NCBI GenBank assembly: GCA_947072905.1
Contig: CAMTKF010000031.1
Location: 1 to 32,223 of the forward strand
Direction: 5' to 3'
DNA length: 32,223 bases
Source of the DNA: an uncultured Bacteroidales bacterium
GTDB taxonomy: Bacteria; Bacteroidota; Bacteroidia; Bacteroidales; Muribaculaceae
Shown: positions 23,858 through 32,188 of the stretch, piece by piece
How positions within the stretch are numbered: position 1 is the first letter of the stretch
How the letters are laid out: every line of letters begins with the position of its first letter
The notes under the pieces: generated by a model
What the model was told of the DNA's origin: nothing
Database searches by the model: none
What the model saw: the letters and a program-made list of their open reading frames with translations, nothing else
Program-made: the position numbers and the translations under genes

Positions 23858-23935
23858 ATATGGTTATTTTTGACTATTGCAGGTTATTATCAGAATATTT
23901 AACTTTGCAAAGTTAATAAAAAATATGGTTATTTT
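23858..23935. promoter_or_regulatory. Divergent intergenic control region (luxR-type gene / acetyltransferase)
   Basis: For the plus strand: TTG at 23877-23879, a 20-base spacer, then TAACTTTG at 23900-23907. This -7 element is half of a perfect 18-bp palindrome TTAACTTTGCAAAGTTAA (23899-23916), so an identical TAACTTTG faces the opposite gene; no good -33 is seen for it. A 13-base direct repeat ATATGGTTATTTT abuts both start codons (23858-23870 and 23923-23935). Confidence 0.65.
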
Positions 23936-24493
23936 ATGAACAGCGAAAAAGACAAGATGCTCAGAGGTGAGCTTTATGACGCCAATTATGACAGCTTTTT
24001 GATTGCAGAGCGCAAGGCTTGCAAGCTTGTGCTTCATGAGATAAATGTAATGTCGCCCGACGATGAAGGCAAACGTAATGAGCTATTCCGTAAGATTTTT
24101 GGTAAAATCAATGGTCAATTTATCATTGAATCACCCTTTCACTGTGATTACGGTTACAATATAGAATTGGGAGAGAATTTCTATATGAATGTCAACTGTG
24201 TGATACTTGATGAGGCGAAAGTGCGCTTCGGCGACAATGTGTTTATCGCACCTAACTGTGCATTCTATACTGCCGGCCATCCTCTTGATATGGAACAACG
24301 GAACAAGGGGCTTGAATATGCCAAGCCAATAACGGTTGGCAACAATGTGTGGATAGGCGGAAATGGTGTTGTGCTGCCGGGAGTGACGATTGGCGACAAC
24401 TGTGTTATCGGAGCCGGAAGTGTCGTTGTCAAGGATATACCGGCAAACACTCTCGCTGTTGGTAATCCATGCAAAGTAATTCGTTCACTCTGA
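23936..24493 (+). CDS. Sugar O-acetyltransferase (maltose/galactoside acetyltransferase type)
   Basis: A 185-residue cytoplasmic left-handed beta-helix enzyme that transfers acetyl from acetyl-CoA to sugar hydroxyls. The N-terminal Mac domain is visible (MLRGELYDANYDSFLIAERK), then hexapeptide repeats (IELGENFYMNVNCVILDEAK; ITVGNNVWIGGNGVVLPGVT; IGDNCVIGAGSVVVKDIPAN) and the usual ending NPCKVIRSL. The catalytic His is His115 in YTAGHPLD, the position known from LacA. Length and motifs are those of Maa/LacA. The physiological substrate is not determinable, since these enzymes are often assigned to detoxification of non-metabolised sugars. A promoter and a terminator enclose it as a single gene. 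Confidence 0.93.
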   Translation: MNSEKDKMLRGELYDANYDSFLIAERKACKLVLHEINVMSPDDEGKRNELFRKIFGKINGQFIIESPFHCDYGYNIELGENFYMNVNCVILDEAKVRFGDNVFIAPNCAFYTAGHPLDMEQRNKGLEYAKPITVGNNVWIGGNGVVLPGVTIGDNCVIGAGSVVVKDIPANTLAVGNPCKVIRSL

Positions 24494-24556
24494 TAAAATG
24501 GATATATGAAAAGATTTTTTCGGTAATCCTTTTGATGGCCGGGATTAATCTTAATA

Positions 24557-24592
24557 AGGTGGCGTTACTCTTTCTCAGGGTAGCGCCTCTTT
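24557..24592 (+). terminator. Terminator of the acetyltransferase gene
   Basis: GGCGTTAC (24561-24568) pairs with GTAGCGCC (24580-24587) with one G-T wobble, and is followed by TCTTTTAAT. It lies 67 bases after the stop codon. Confidence 0.65.
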
Positions 24593-24702
24593 TAATATTA
24601 CGTTTTTCGTATGAGTAGCTTAAGCCCGAGAGAAACTATAAATTTACTGTTGCCACACGGTCATACATGCGATTTATTTTGTTATATTGTTACGAGTAAT
24701 AA

Positions 24703-24834
24703 TAAGTAATCAATGAAAAATAGTTTATATCATCTGCCTGCCTTATGAATGCATCTTCAACCCTCTTCATCGTATTGAATCTGCTGTCCATAAGCCGGCG
24801 CATATAATATAAACTATTTTCCACTGCTTACTTA
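24703..24834. repeat. 132-bp inverted-repeat unit before the transglycosylase promoter
   Basis: The left arm (24703-24730) and the right arm (24807-24834) are reverse complements at about 25 of 28 positions, with a perfect inner core AAAATAGTTTATAT/ATATAAACTATTTT. The 76-base centre has no ORF of note. The right arm ends 3 bases before the -33 element of the next gene. It could be a MITE-like unit or a large regulatory hairpin. The remainder of 24494-24887 shows only the terminator and this unit. Confidence 0.5.
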
Positions 24835-24836
24835 TC

Positions 24837-24867
24837 TTGTAAATTTTGAATTTTTTTTGTAAATTTG
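24837..24867 (+). promoter_or_regulatory. Promoter of the transglycosylase-uvrA operon
   Basis: TTG at 24837-24839, a 20-base spacer, then TAAATTTG at 24860-24867, matching the Bacteroidota consensus. The expected start of transcription is near 24874. This places the ATG at 24846 upstream of the transcript, so the ATG at 24888 is the usable start. Confidence 0.7.
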
Positions 24868-24887
24868 TAGTTCTGATTTTTTTGAAT

Positions 24888-25829
24888 ATGAGTATTAAAA
24901 ATATAAATTCCCTCCTTGTTGGAGCGATTATTTTAGGTGTTGCATCATCGGCTTCGGGACAGACCTCGGGATTTTCTGATGTTTTGAATCCAAAAATTCC
25001 TGAAAAGGTAAGCATTTGCGGTCAAACAGTTAGTCTTGACCCGCTTGACTATGCCGAGCGTTACGATCGCGAACTGACATCGCTTATTTATACCCACGGC
25101 AATACATTGCTGATGATAAAGCGTGCCAACCGATATTTCCCGCAGATAGCCCCCATACTTAAGGCAAATGGCATTCCGCAGGACCTTCTGTATCTGGCTT
25201 GTGTGGAGAGCACACTCAATCCGCGTGCGGTGTCGGGTGCCAAGGCTGCCGGTATATGGCAGTTTATGCCTTCCACAGCCAAGGAATATGGTCTGGAAGT
25301 GAACGACGAGGTAGATGAACGATTCAATATTGATAAATCTACTGCCGCCGCATGCCGCTACTTCAAGAAGGCTCTTGCCAAATATGGCAACGACTGGAAT
25401 TCGGTATTCGCATCATATAACGGGGGTATGAGCCGTATCAGCACCCAGCTCGATGCACAGCTTGCCGACGGTGCGCTTGACCTCTATCTTACCGACGAGA
25501 CCCAGCGCTATCCCTTCAGGGTTATGGCAACCAAGGCTATAATGGAAAATCCTGCGGCATACGGGTTCAATATCACCGCCGACCAGCTTTATACCCCTCG
25601 TGCGGTAGATATTGTAGATGTTAATGGACCGGTGGAAAGTTGGGCCAAATGGGCTGACGAACATGGTATAAGTTACCGTGATCTGCGCGAGGAAAATCCT
25701 TGGATACGCGCTCCAAAACTTACCAACAAGGCAGGCAAGACCTATAAGGTGAGAGTGCCACGCAAGGAATCGCTGAAGCGCTCCACAGCCAAACGTACTG
25801 TCTACAATCCAAAATGGATTAAACGATGA
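24888..25829 (+). CDS. Lytic murein transglycosylase (SLT domain, MltD-like)
   Basis: A 313-residue exported enzyme that cleaves the glycan strand of peptidoglycan, forming 1,6-anhydro ends. The start at 24888 gives a signal peptide (MSIKNINSLLVGAIILGVAS, cleavage likely before QTSG). The SLT lysozyme-like domain runs from about 70 to 235 with the catalytic Glu107 in LACVESTLNP, followed by the GIWQFMPSTAKEYGL and FASYNGG motifs that define the family. The C-terminal 60 residues include one basic segment (KTYKVRVPRKESLKR) resembling a degenerate LysM-like end, but a full LysM domain is not clear. The last codons overlap the start of uvrA in ATGA, so the two are cotranscribed. Confidence 0.93.
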   Translation: MSIKNINSLLVGAIILGVASSASGQTSGFSDVLNPKIPEKVSICGQTVSLDPLDYAERYDRELTSLIYTHGNTLLMIKRANRYFPQIAPILKANGIPQDLLYLACVESTLNPRAVSGAKAAGIWQFMPSTAKEYGLEVNDEVDERFNIDKSTAAACRYFKKALAKYGNDWNSVFASYNGGMSRISTQLDAQLADGALDLYLTDETQRYPFRVMATKAIMENPAAYGFNITADQLYTPRAVDIVDVNGPVESWAKWADEHGISYRDLREENPWIRAPKLTNKAGKTYKVRVPRKESLKRSTAKRTVYNPKWIKR

Positions 25830-28651
25830 ACAAACCTAAGAAGTTGGATTTTGACTCGCCTCTCAGAGTGATAGGCGCCAGAGTCAATAATCTTAAAAAT
25901 ATTGACGTAGATATACCTCATGATGCCCTTACGGTAATAACGGGACTGTCGGGCTCCGGAAAATCGTCGCTGGCTTTCGACACTATCTTTGCCGAAGGAC
26001 AGCGACGCTATATCGAGACATTCTCGGCATACGCCCGCAATATGCTCGGCAATCTCGAACGCCCCGATGTTGACCATATCTCGGGTTTGAGTCCTGTGAT
26101 TGCCATTGAGCAGAAGACCGTAAACCGCAATCCGCGCTCAACCATAGGCACCACTACCGAGATTTACGACTTCCTGCGTCTGCTCTATGCCCGTGCCGGC
26201 CACGCGCGTTCGTATGTGTCGGGCATGGAAATGACACGGTATTCTGATGACAAGATTGTGAGTCTGATACTCGAACGTTTTGCCGGACGCAAGATTTATA
26301 TACTCGCACCGCTGGTCAAGAACCGCAAGGGACATTATCGCGAGCTTTTTGAAACCTTGATGAAAAAGGGCTTCCTCAGGGTGCGTATTGACGGAGAAAT
26401 CAAAGAACTGACTGCGGGCATGAAGCTCGACAGATATAAGAACCACTCCATAGAGCTTGTGGTTGACCGTCTGCGTGTAGACGACAAGGACGAGCCGCGT
26501 CTGCGCGACACCATAAAGGATGCACTTGCGCAGGGCGACAAGCAGGTGATGATTTTTGATGCCGACAATGATACCATAGCCCATTATTCGCAGCACCTGA
26601 TGGACCCCGTGAGCGGACTGTCGTACCGCGACCCGGCTCCCCATAATTTCTCGTTCAATTCGCCCCAGGGCTACTGCCCGAGGTGCAAGGGACTGGGATA
26701 TGTTAATATAGTAGACCGCGCCAAGGTGATACCGGATGAATCCTTGTCTATCTACGAAGGCGGATTCGCTCCCCTTGGTAAATATAAGAACAATACTATA
26801 TTCTGGCAGATTTCAGCGATTTGCGAGGCTCATGGAGTATCGCTCAAGACTCCGCTCAAAGATATGCCCGAGGAGGCACTCGACGAAATACTCAACGGCA
26901 CCGACCGCCGCCTTACCCTGAAGAATGATACTTTAGGCACAGTGTCGTCATTCGGCTCTTATGAAGGCTTGCTGAAGTATATAGAGATGCAGCAGGCCGA
27001 GGATGCCGGTGCCGCTGCCAACAAGTGGAGCGGTCAGTTCTATGTGCGTGCCGAGTGCCCCGAGTGTCATGGCGACAGGCTCAACCGCGAGGCCCTGCAC
27101 TTTTTTGTTGACGGCATGAATATATCGCAGCTGTGCCGGCTCGATATAGGCAGCCTGCTTGAGTGGTCGCAAAGTGTGCTTGACCGTATGGATGGCCGCG
27201 ACCGCAAGATAGCATCCGAAATCATCAAGGAAATCAATACCCGCCTGCGTTTTTTGGTCGATGTGGGGCTTGAATACCTGCAGCTCAACCGCGCCTCGGC
27301 CACACTGTCGGGCGGCGAGAGCCAGCGTATACGGCTCGCCACACAGTTGGGCTCGGAGCTTGTGAATGTGCTTTATATCCTCGACGAGCCTTCGATAGGT
27401 CTGCATCAGCGTGACAACCGGCGCCTGATAGACTCTCTGAAACGTCTGCGCGATGCTTCCAACTCGATAATTGTGGTAGAACACGACAAGGACATAATGC
27501 TTGAGGCCGACTATGTGGTAGACATAGGTCCGGGGGCAGGACGTTTTGGCGGCGATGTGGTGTTTGCCGGCACTCCGGCACAGTTGCTCAAAAGCAATAC
27601 CCTCACCGCCGAATATCTCAACGGTAGCAGAAGCATTCCCACTCCGGTCGAGCGCCGAAAGGGCAACGGTAAGTTCCTGGAACTCAAAGGCTGCACGGGT
27701 CATAACCTCAAGGATGTCGATTTCAAGTTTCCCTTAGGTACATTTACCTGTGTGGCGGGGGTGAGCGGCTCGGGCAAGTCGTCGCTTGTCAACGGTACTC
27801 TCGAACCCATTCTGTCAAAGCGATTCTATCGCTCTTTGCGCGAACCTTTGGCTTATAAGGAGCTGATAGGTGTTGAGAATATTGATAAGGTTGTTACCGT
27901 AGACCAGTCACCGCTGGGCAGGACTCCACGTTCCAATCCGGCAACATACACAGGCGTGTTTTCAGAAATACGCAATCTGTTTGTAGGGCTGCCAGAAGCC
28001 AAAATCCGCGGTTACAAGCCCGGCCGATTCTCGTTTAATGTGGCCGGCGGACGGTGTGAGGCTTGCGGTGGCAACGGGTACAAGACTATTGAGATGAATT
28101 TTCTGCCCGATGTGCTCGTTCCGTGCGAGGTGTGCAGAGGCAAGCGCTACAACCGTGAGACCCTGGAGGTACGCTATAAGGGAAAGTCTATAGCTGATGT
28201 GCTCGATATGACCATAAACCAAGCCGTTGACTTCTTTGCCGGTATTCCCAAGATATTGCGCAAGATTCAGTTGCTGAAGGATATAGGATTGGGATACATA
28301 AAGCTGGGTCAGCCATCGTCTACCTTGTCGGGTGGCGAGAACCAGCGCGTGAAGCTCGCCACAGAGCTTGCCAAGAAAGACACCGGCCGTACATTGTTCA
28401 TACTTGATGAACCTACTACGGGACTTCACTTCGAAGACATAAAGACACTGCTCGGCATACTCAACAAGCTGGTTGACCGTGGTAATACCGTACTTGTAAT
28501 CGAGCACAACACCGATGTGCTGCGCTCGGCAGACTATATCATAGATATGGGACCCGATGGCGGACAGGGTGGCGGACGCATTATGGCCGAGGGCACGCCT
28601 GAAGAAATTGCCAAGGGCGATTCGCCCACCGCAAAATATATATTTGAGTAA
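25826..28651 (+). CDS. uvrA: UvrABC excinuclease subunit A
   Basis: The 941-residue DNA-damage recognition ATPase of nucleotide excision repair, at the standard length. It has two ABC modules. The first has Walker A GLSGSGKSSLAFD (about residue 40), signature LSGGESQRIRLATQLG and Walker B LYILDEPSIGLH. The second has Walker A GVSGSGKSSLVNG, signature LSGGENQRVKLATELA and LFILDEPTTGLH. The zinc-binding hairpin of the second module is intact (GGRCEACGGNGY ... PCEVCRGKRYN). In the first module the outer CxxC pair is missing: only CPRCKGLG remains, preceded by HLMDPVSGLSYRDP where many UvrA proteins have a CPxCG motif. This is likely a lineage trait. Bacteroidota often carry more than one UvrA, and I cannot tell which copy this is. 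It overlaps the transglycosylase gene by 4 bp and ends in a strong hairpin. Confidence 0.96.
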   Translation: MNKPKKLDFDSPLRVIGARVNNLKNIDVDIPHDALTVITGLSGSGKSSLAFDTIFAEGQRRYIETFSAYARNMLGNLERPDVDHISGLSPVIAIEQKTVNRNPRSTIGTTTEIYDFLRLLYARAGHARSYVSGMEMTRYSDDKIVSLILERFAGRKIYILAPLVKNRKGHYRELFETLMKKGFLRVRIDGEIKELTAGMKLDRYKNHSIELVVDRLRVDDKDEPRLRDTIKDALAQGDKQVMIFDADNDTIAHYSQHLMDPVSGLSYRDPAPHNFSFNSPQGYCPRCKGLGYVNIVDRAKVIPDESLSIYEGGFAPLGKYKNNTIFWQISAICEAHGVSLKTPLKDMPEEALDEILNGTDRRLTLKNDTLGTVSSFGSYEGLLKYIEMQQAEDAGAAANKWSGQFYVRAECPECHGDRLNREALHFFVDGMNISQLCRLDIGSLLEWSQSVLDRMDGRDRKIASEIIKEINTRLRFLVDVGLEYLQLNRASATLSGGESQRIRLATQLGSELVNVLYILDEPSIGLHQRDNRRLIDSLKRLRDASNSIIVVEHDKDIMLEADYVVDIGPGAGRFGGDVVFAGTPAQLLKSNTLTAEYLNGSRSIPTPVERRKGNGKFLELKGCTGHNLKDVDFKFPLGTFTCVAGVSGSGKSSLVNGTLEPILSKRFYRSLREPLAYKELIGVENIDKVVTVDQSPLGRTPRSNPATYTGVFSEIRNLFVGLPEAKIRGYKPGRFSFNVAGGRCEACGGNGYKTIEMNFLPDVLVPCEVCRGKRYNRETLEVRYKGKSIADVLDMTINQAVDFFAGIPKILRKIQLLKDIGLGYIKLGQPSSTLSGGENQRVKLATELAKKDTGRTLFILDEPTTGLHFEDIKTLLGILNKLVDRGNTVLVIEHNTDVLRSADYIIDMGPDGGQGGGRIMAEGTPEEIAKGDSPTAKYIFE

Positions 28652-28664
28652 AAAACAAAATATC

Positions 28665-28700
28665 AACGCCCCAAAAGCTTTTTCAGACTTTTGGGGCGTT
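28665..28700. terminator. Bidirectional terminator between uvrA and the facing operon
   Basis: AACGCCCCAAAAG (28665-28677) and CTTTTGGGGCGTT (28688-28700) form a perfect 13-bp stem with a 10-base loop, flanked by A-rich sequence on the left. It serves both convergent transcripts. Confidence 0.85.
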
Positions 28701-28704
28701 TGTA

Positions 28705-29397
28705 CTAAATCAGTTCGGCTTTAATCAGCCCTTCGAGGGCTTTGATGCGGTTGCGGAATAGTTCAATTTTGGCGTGGTCTGATTGGGTGAGACCTTTGGC
28801 ATCAAGGCCGCAGCCGCTATGTGTGCAGTATTCAGTATCTGATGGGTTTTTATGTCCGGCAGGACAGATATATTTCATAGACGAACCGAAGAGACCGTCG
28901 ACTTGTCTGACACCGCCTGTCTCGGGGAGCGAATCAAGCTTCATGAGCAATGTTTTCATCGGGCCGAGGTCGTAATCCTCATAAGATGGCTGATACACAT
29001 CGAGCAGATACATTACCTTGGCCAGTTCGCCTTCGTCAAGCAAGTTTGACAGCGATTCGGCATCAAACAGATTAAGCTCGCGTATTATTTCCATAGTGGC
29101 TTCGGGCGCGGTCACCATGTCAGAGTAAATCACATCTACGGCTTCCTTGCGGTCAATGCAGGCGAGATACTTTGGAAACTCTTCAACTGCAATATCATGC
29201 AGCGGCTCGCGGTCATTGTCGTCGATTGTGAGCGCGGTGAGATATTTGAGGTATAGCCCGTGCCCAAGTCCACGCATCTTGTGAGACGCGATGAACTGCC
29301 AGTTGGCACGGGTAGGGAAGACGTCGGCACGCGCTATAAGGCCGAGATAGCGCAGGCGCAGTTCTTCAATTTTCAGTTCTTCGGCAGATACGGGCAT
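28705..29397 (-). CDS. Uncharacterised protein with C-terminal zinc-ribbon-like motif
   Basis: I do not recognise this 230-residue protein. It has no signal peptide or membrane segment, so it is expected in the cytoplasm. The first 150 residues are predominantly helical and acidic (ELKIEELRLRYLGLIARADV; DAESLSNLLDEGELAKVMYL). Around residues 175-200 is a Cys/His cluster, CPAGHKNPSDTEYCTHSGCG, with the spacing of a zinc ribbon or treble-clef-like knuckle. It is followed by a final helix KIELFRNRIKALEGLIKA. It is the last gene of the dCMP deaminase/S41 peptidase/cyclo-ligase operon, 8 bases after the cyclo-ligase stop, so it is transcribed with them, but no function follows from that. Confidence 0.8.
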   Translation of the reverse strand: MPVSAEELKIEELRLRYLGLIARADVFPTRANWQFIASHKMRGLGHGLYLKYLTALTIDDNDREPLHDIAVEEFPKYLACIDRKEAVDVIYSDMVTAPEATMEIIRELNLFDAESLSNLLDEGELAKVMYLLDVYQPSYEDYDLGPMKTLLMKLDSLPETGGVRQVDGLFGSSMKYICPAGHKNPSDTEYCTHSGCGLDAKGLTQSDHAKIELFRNRIKALEGLIKAELI

Positions 29398-29405
29398 TGC
29401 TGTTT

Positions 29406-29948
29406 TCAGACTTTGATAATACCGTTTTCAGTAATCACATATTGAACAGGCACATCAAACTCATCCGGCTCTATATCATCGCATATCTGGCATGCGTAGG
29501 CCACGCCCATGGTAGTGGCGCGTGTATCGCGCAGCAGGCGGTCGTAGTAGCCTTTGCCACGGCCTATGCGGTTGCCGCGGCTGTCGTATGCCACGCCGGG
29601 CACTATGATAAGCTCGATGGCGTTGATGTCGGCGGTTTCGTCGCCGTCAGGCTCTTCGATGTTGAATGCGCCCAGGTGCAGACGTGTGCGGTCGTATGGC
29701 AGTATGTCGAGGTTTACACCGTTGACACGCGGCAGATAGAAGTGCTTGCGGGTATTCCATCTGTCGATGAATTCGCGGGTTGAAAGTTCGTCGGCCAGCG
29801 AGTGATACATCAATATGTGGTCAGACAACATAAAGGCAGCTGTCTGTTCAACCAGTTCAAAAACCCTGGCGGCGGCAGATGCGCGTTCTTCCTTGCTCAG
29901 CAGGCTTTTGCGGGCCTTGACACGCATGCGTATGGAATCTTTGTTCAT
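29406..29948 (-). CDS. 5-formyltetrahydrofolate cyclo-ligase
   Basis: A 180-residue cytoplasmic enzyme that converts 5-formyl-THF to 5,10-methenyl-THF using ATP, returning a dead-end folate to one-carbon metabolism. Recognised by the N-terminal basic helix (RMRVKARKSLLSKEERASAA), the central strand ELIIVPGVAYDSRGNRIGRG and the P-loop-like motif GRGKGYYDRLL. The length fits the family (about 180-200). The start overlaps the stop of the upstream S41 peptidase gene by 4 bp. It is often annotated MTHFS or ygfA/fau. Folate chemistry also links it loosely to the dCMP deaminase, since both serve thymidylate synthesis. Confidence 0.94.
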   Translation of the reverse strand: MNKDSIRMRVKARKSLLSKEERASAAARVFELVEQTAAFMLSDHILMYHSLADELSTREFIDRWNTRKHFYLPRVNGVNLDILPYDRTRLHLGAFNIEEPDGDETADINAIELIIVPGVAYDSRGNRIGRGKGYYDRLLRDTRATTMGVAYACQICDDIEPDEFDVPVQYVITENGIIKV

Positions 29949-31600
29949 TTCTTTCGGTTTGTTGGATTGTCTTTTTCATGATTAAAGTCCTCAACTGTCG
30001 CGCCTAATCCTTTGCCTATCTCTTTGACAGCCTCGGTCACTACATTGTCGTTCTTGTTGGCTATCTCGAAATAAGCGTTCATTCCAAGGATATCGCGGGC
30101 TATAAGGGCTCTCAGTTGGTTAACAATCAACGAAGCCGAATTGTTGATATAATACCACCGCTGGGGTATGCCGTTGTCGGATGCGTACTTCACAAACGAC
30201 CACAGCAGCACCTCGCGCGAGGGGAGCTTGGCCATGAGCTGTTCGGCTGTCTTTGAATTTGACAGGTCCTCGCGGTTGAGGTCGGCGTATTCGTAAGCGA
30301 ATTTATTGAGCAGTCCGGCATTGGATACCTGGAAATAATATGATGTGAGTCCTGTGGTGTCGGAGGGTATGAATACGTCGGGCAGAATGCCGCCGCCGCC
30401 GTAAACCTTGCGTCCACCCATAGTCACATAGGTGCTGTCGGCTTTGAGTTTTACAGAATCCTCATTGAAGATTTCTCCCGACGAATAGCGGTCGATAATC
30501 TCTTTTTCGTACTGGTCATTATCACCGCGGGTGAAGTCTTTCTGAATACATCTGCCCGAGGGTGTGTAGTAGCGCTGTACGGTGAGCCTGATTTGCGATG
30601 AGTCGGGCAGGAGTACGGGGCGCTGTACAAGGCCTTTACCGAAAGAACGGCGTCCGAGGATCAGACCGCGGTCGTTGTCCTGTATGGCTCCGGCAACGAT
30701 TTCAGAAGCCGAAGCTGTAAATTCGTCCACGAGCACCACCAGAGGCTGGGTCATGAAGTTGCCGGTGCCGTCGGCTATCCAGTTCTCATTGTCGCGGCTG
30801 TTGCGGCCACGTGTTTCCACAATAGCCTTGTAAGGCTCGAGGAATTCGTTGGCTATCAGAATGGCTTGGTCGACCAGCCCTCCAAGGTTGCCGCGCAGGT
30901 CTATCACAAAGCTTTCTGCCCCCTTCATGCTCAGGTTATTTATTGCCTGAAGGAATTCTGCGTAAGTATTGTGGGCAAACTTGCTGATGTGTATATATCC
31001 GATGTTGCCGTCCATCATATATGAAGCGTCAACAGAAACCGAAGGAATCTCGCTTCGTGTCACAATGAAGTCTATAGGCTTGTCGGATGTATGGCGTTTA
31101 ATGGTTATTTTCACCTTGGAGCCTTTCTCGCCCCTGAGTACATCAAACACATCATCGTTGCTGACGGCGGCTCCGGTCATATCCTTGTCATCGACAGAAA
31201 TGATGCGGTCGCCCGGGAGTATGCCTTCGCGCTGAGCCGGACCGCCCGATACCACTTCAACCACACAGATTGAGTCGGTCATTATCTGGAACTGTATTCC
31301 AACACCGAAGAACGAGCTTTCCAGTTCGCGGTTGCTGCGCTCCAGGTCAGATACGGGTATGTAGACTGTATGCGGGTCAAGGTTCTTGAGCATGGCAGGG
31401 ATGGTCATCTCTACCAGCGAGTCGGTGTTGATCACATCCACGTATTCGTTCTGTATAAGCTGAAATACGGTGTTGAGTTTCTGTTGCGAAGGCGATATTT
31501 CATCACCTCCGGCCAACAGGTAACCTGTCCACATGCCGCCGGTAAACAGCAATGCGGCTATCAGAGGAAGCCAAAGTTTGATTTTACAACCTGAATTCAT
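29945..31600 (-). CDS. C-terminal processing peptidase, S41 family
   Basis: A 551-residue periplasmic serine protease of the CtpA/Prc type. An N-terminal signal or anchor helix (WLPLIAALLFTGGMWTGYLL) is followed by a PDZ domain at about 95-185 (FFGVGIQFQI ... GDRIISVDDKDM) and the S41 core (FVIDLRGNLGG; VDEFTASASEIVAGA). The catalytic pair is Ser297 in TASASEI and Lys322 in SFGKGLVQ, at the 25-residue spacing known for this family. The last 200 residues are helical and specific to Bacteroidota-type CTPs. It probably processes or degrades periplasmic proteins. The gene overlaps the dCMP deaminase and cyclo-ligase genes by 4 bp at each end, so the operon is tightly coupled. Confidence 0.94.
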   Translation of the reverse strand: MNSGCKIKLWLPLIAALLFTGGMWTGYLLAGGDEISPSQQKLNTVFQLIQNEYVDVINTDSLVEMTIPAMLKNLDPHTVYIPVSDLERSNRELESSFFGVGIQFQIMTDSICVVEVVSGGPAQREGILPGDRIISVDDKDMTGAAVSNDDVFDVLRGEKGSKVKITIKRHTSDKPIDFIVTRSEIPSVSVDASYMMDGNIGYIHISKFAHNTYAEFLQAINNLSMKGAESFVIDLRGNLGGLVDQAILIANEFLEPYKAIVETRGRNSRDNENWIADGTGNFMTQPLVVLVDEFTASASEIVAGAIQDNDRGLILGRRSFGKGLVQRPVLLPDSSQIRLTVQRYYTPSGRCIQKDFTRGDNDQYEKEIIDRYSSGEIFNEDSVKLKADSTYVTMGGRKVYGGGGILPDVFIPSDTTGLTSYYFQVSNAGLLNKFAYEYADLNREDLSNSKTAEQLMAKLPSREVLLWSFVKYASDNGIPQRWYYINNSASLIVNQLRALIARDILGMNAYFEIANKNDNVVTEAVKEIGKGLGATVEDFNHEKDNPTNRKK

Positions 31601-32034
31601 AAGCTGATGTCAGACAAATGCACACATTCCACGCCTGCACGTTCGAGCAGGTCTATACCGTCGGTAATACGATACAGTTCGTTAAAAACCACACGCTTGA
31701 TTCCGGCCTGTATGATTAGTTTGGCACATTCAAGACAAGGCGATGCAGTGATATAGAGAGTGGCGCCCTCGCTGGAGTTGTTGCTGCGTGCAACCTTTGT
31801 AATGGCATTGGCTTCGGCGTGCAGTACGTACGGCTTGGTAATGCCGTCGGCATCCTCGCATACATTCTCAAACCCTGCCGGTGTGCCGTTGTAGCCATCG
31901 GAGATTATCATCTTGTCTTTGACGATTATTGCGCCAACCTTGCGACGTTCGCAATAAGAATTTTCGGCCCAGATGCGAGCCATGCGCAGATAACGGCAAT
32001 CGAGTGTGATCTGTTTATGTGGCGAATGTTCCAT
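31597..32034 (-). CDS. dCMP deaminase (ComEB-like)
   Basis: A 145-residue zinc-dependent cytidine/deoxycytidylate deaminase making dUMP from dCMP, a supply route for thymidylate. The zinc site is present: HAE at His72-Ala73-Glu74, with Glu74 as proton shuttle, and PCLEC at Cys100 and Cys103. Early motifs RKVGAIIVKDKMIISDGYNG and TPAGFENVC are typical of the dCMP-deaminase branch rather than of tRNA adenosine deaminase. The length is normal. It is the first gene of the operon, behind a TAACTTTG -7 element at 32061-32054. Confidence 0.92.
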   Translation of the reverse strand: MEHSPHKQITLDCRYLRMARIWAENSYCERRKVGAIIVKDKMIISDGYNGTPAGFENVCEDADGITKPYVLHAEANAITKVARSNNSSEGATLYITASPCLECAKLIIQAGIKRVVFNELYRITDGIDLLERAGVECVHLSDISL

Positions 32035-32053
32035 TCTTTATCGAATATTTGTG

Positions 32054-32061
32054 CAAAGTTA
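32054..32061 (-). promoter_or_regulatory. -7 element of the dCMP deaminase operon
   Basis: TAACTTTG on the minus strand, 19 bases before the start codon. A possible -33 TTG at 32088-32086 is 24 bases away, slightly longer than usual. The leader would be short. Confidence 0.5.
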
Positions 32062-32146
32062 CATATTTATTCCATTTACCGAAAACAATCACACAATAAT
32101 TAACGAATAATTTACGGTATAATCATGGCGATTAAAGTGTGGAATG

Positions 32147-32188
32147 AAAAAAGGGGCTGTCTAACAAGTTTAGGCAGCCTCTCTTTTG
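32147..32188. terminator. Hairpin near right window edge
   Basis: GGCTGTCTAA (32155-32164) pairs with TTAGGCAGCC (32170-32179), one T-G pair, with a run of A before and TCTCTTTT after, so it is a likely bidirectional terminator. The gene it serves lies outside the window. Confidence 0.6.

Noticed and set aside
24651-24663. TTGCCACACGGTC shared with the terminator near 13900.
   Set aside because: Thirteen bases without the complementary arm at the second site; probably chance.
26948-27703. A 251-codon open frame on the minus strand.
   Set aside because: Antisense to uvrA, whose ABC motifs are unambiguous; no signal of its own.
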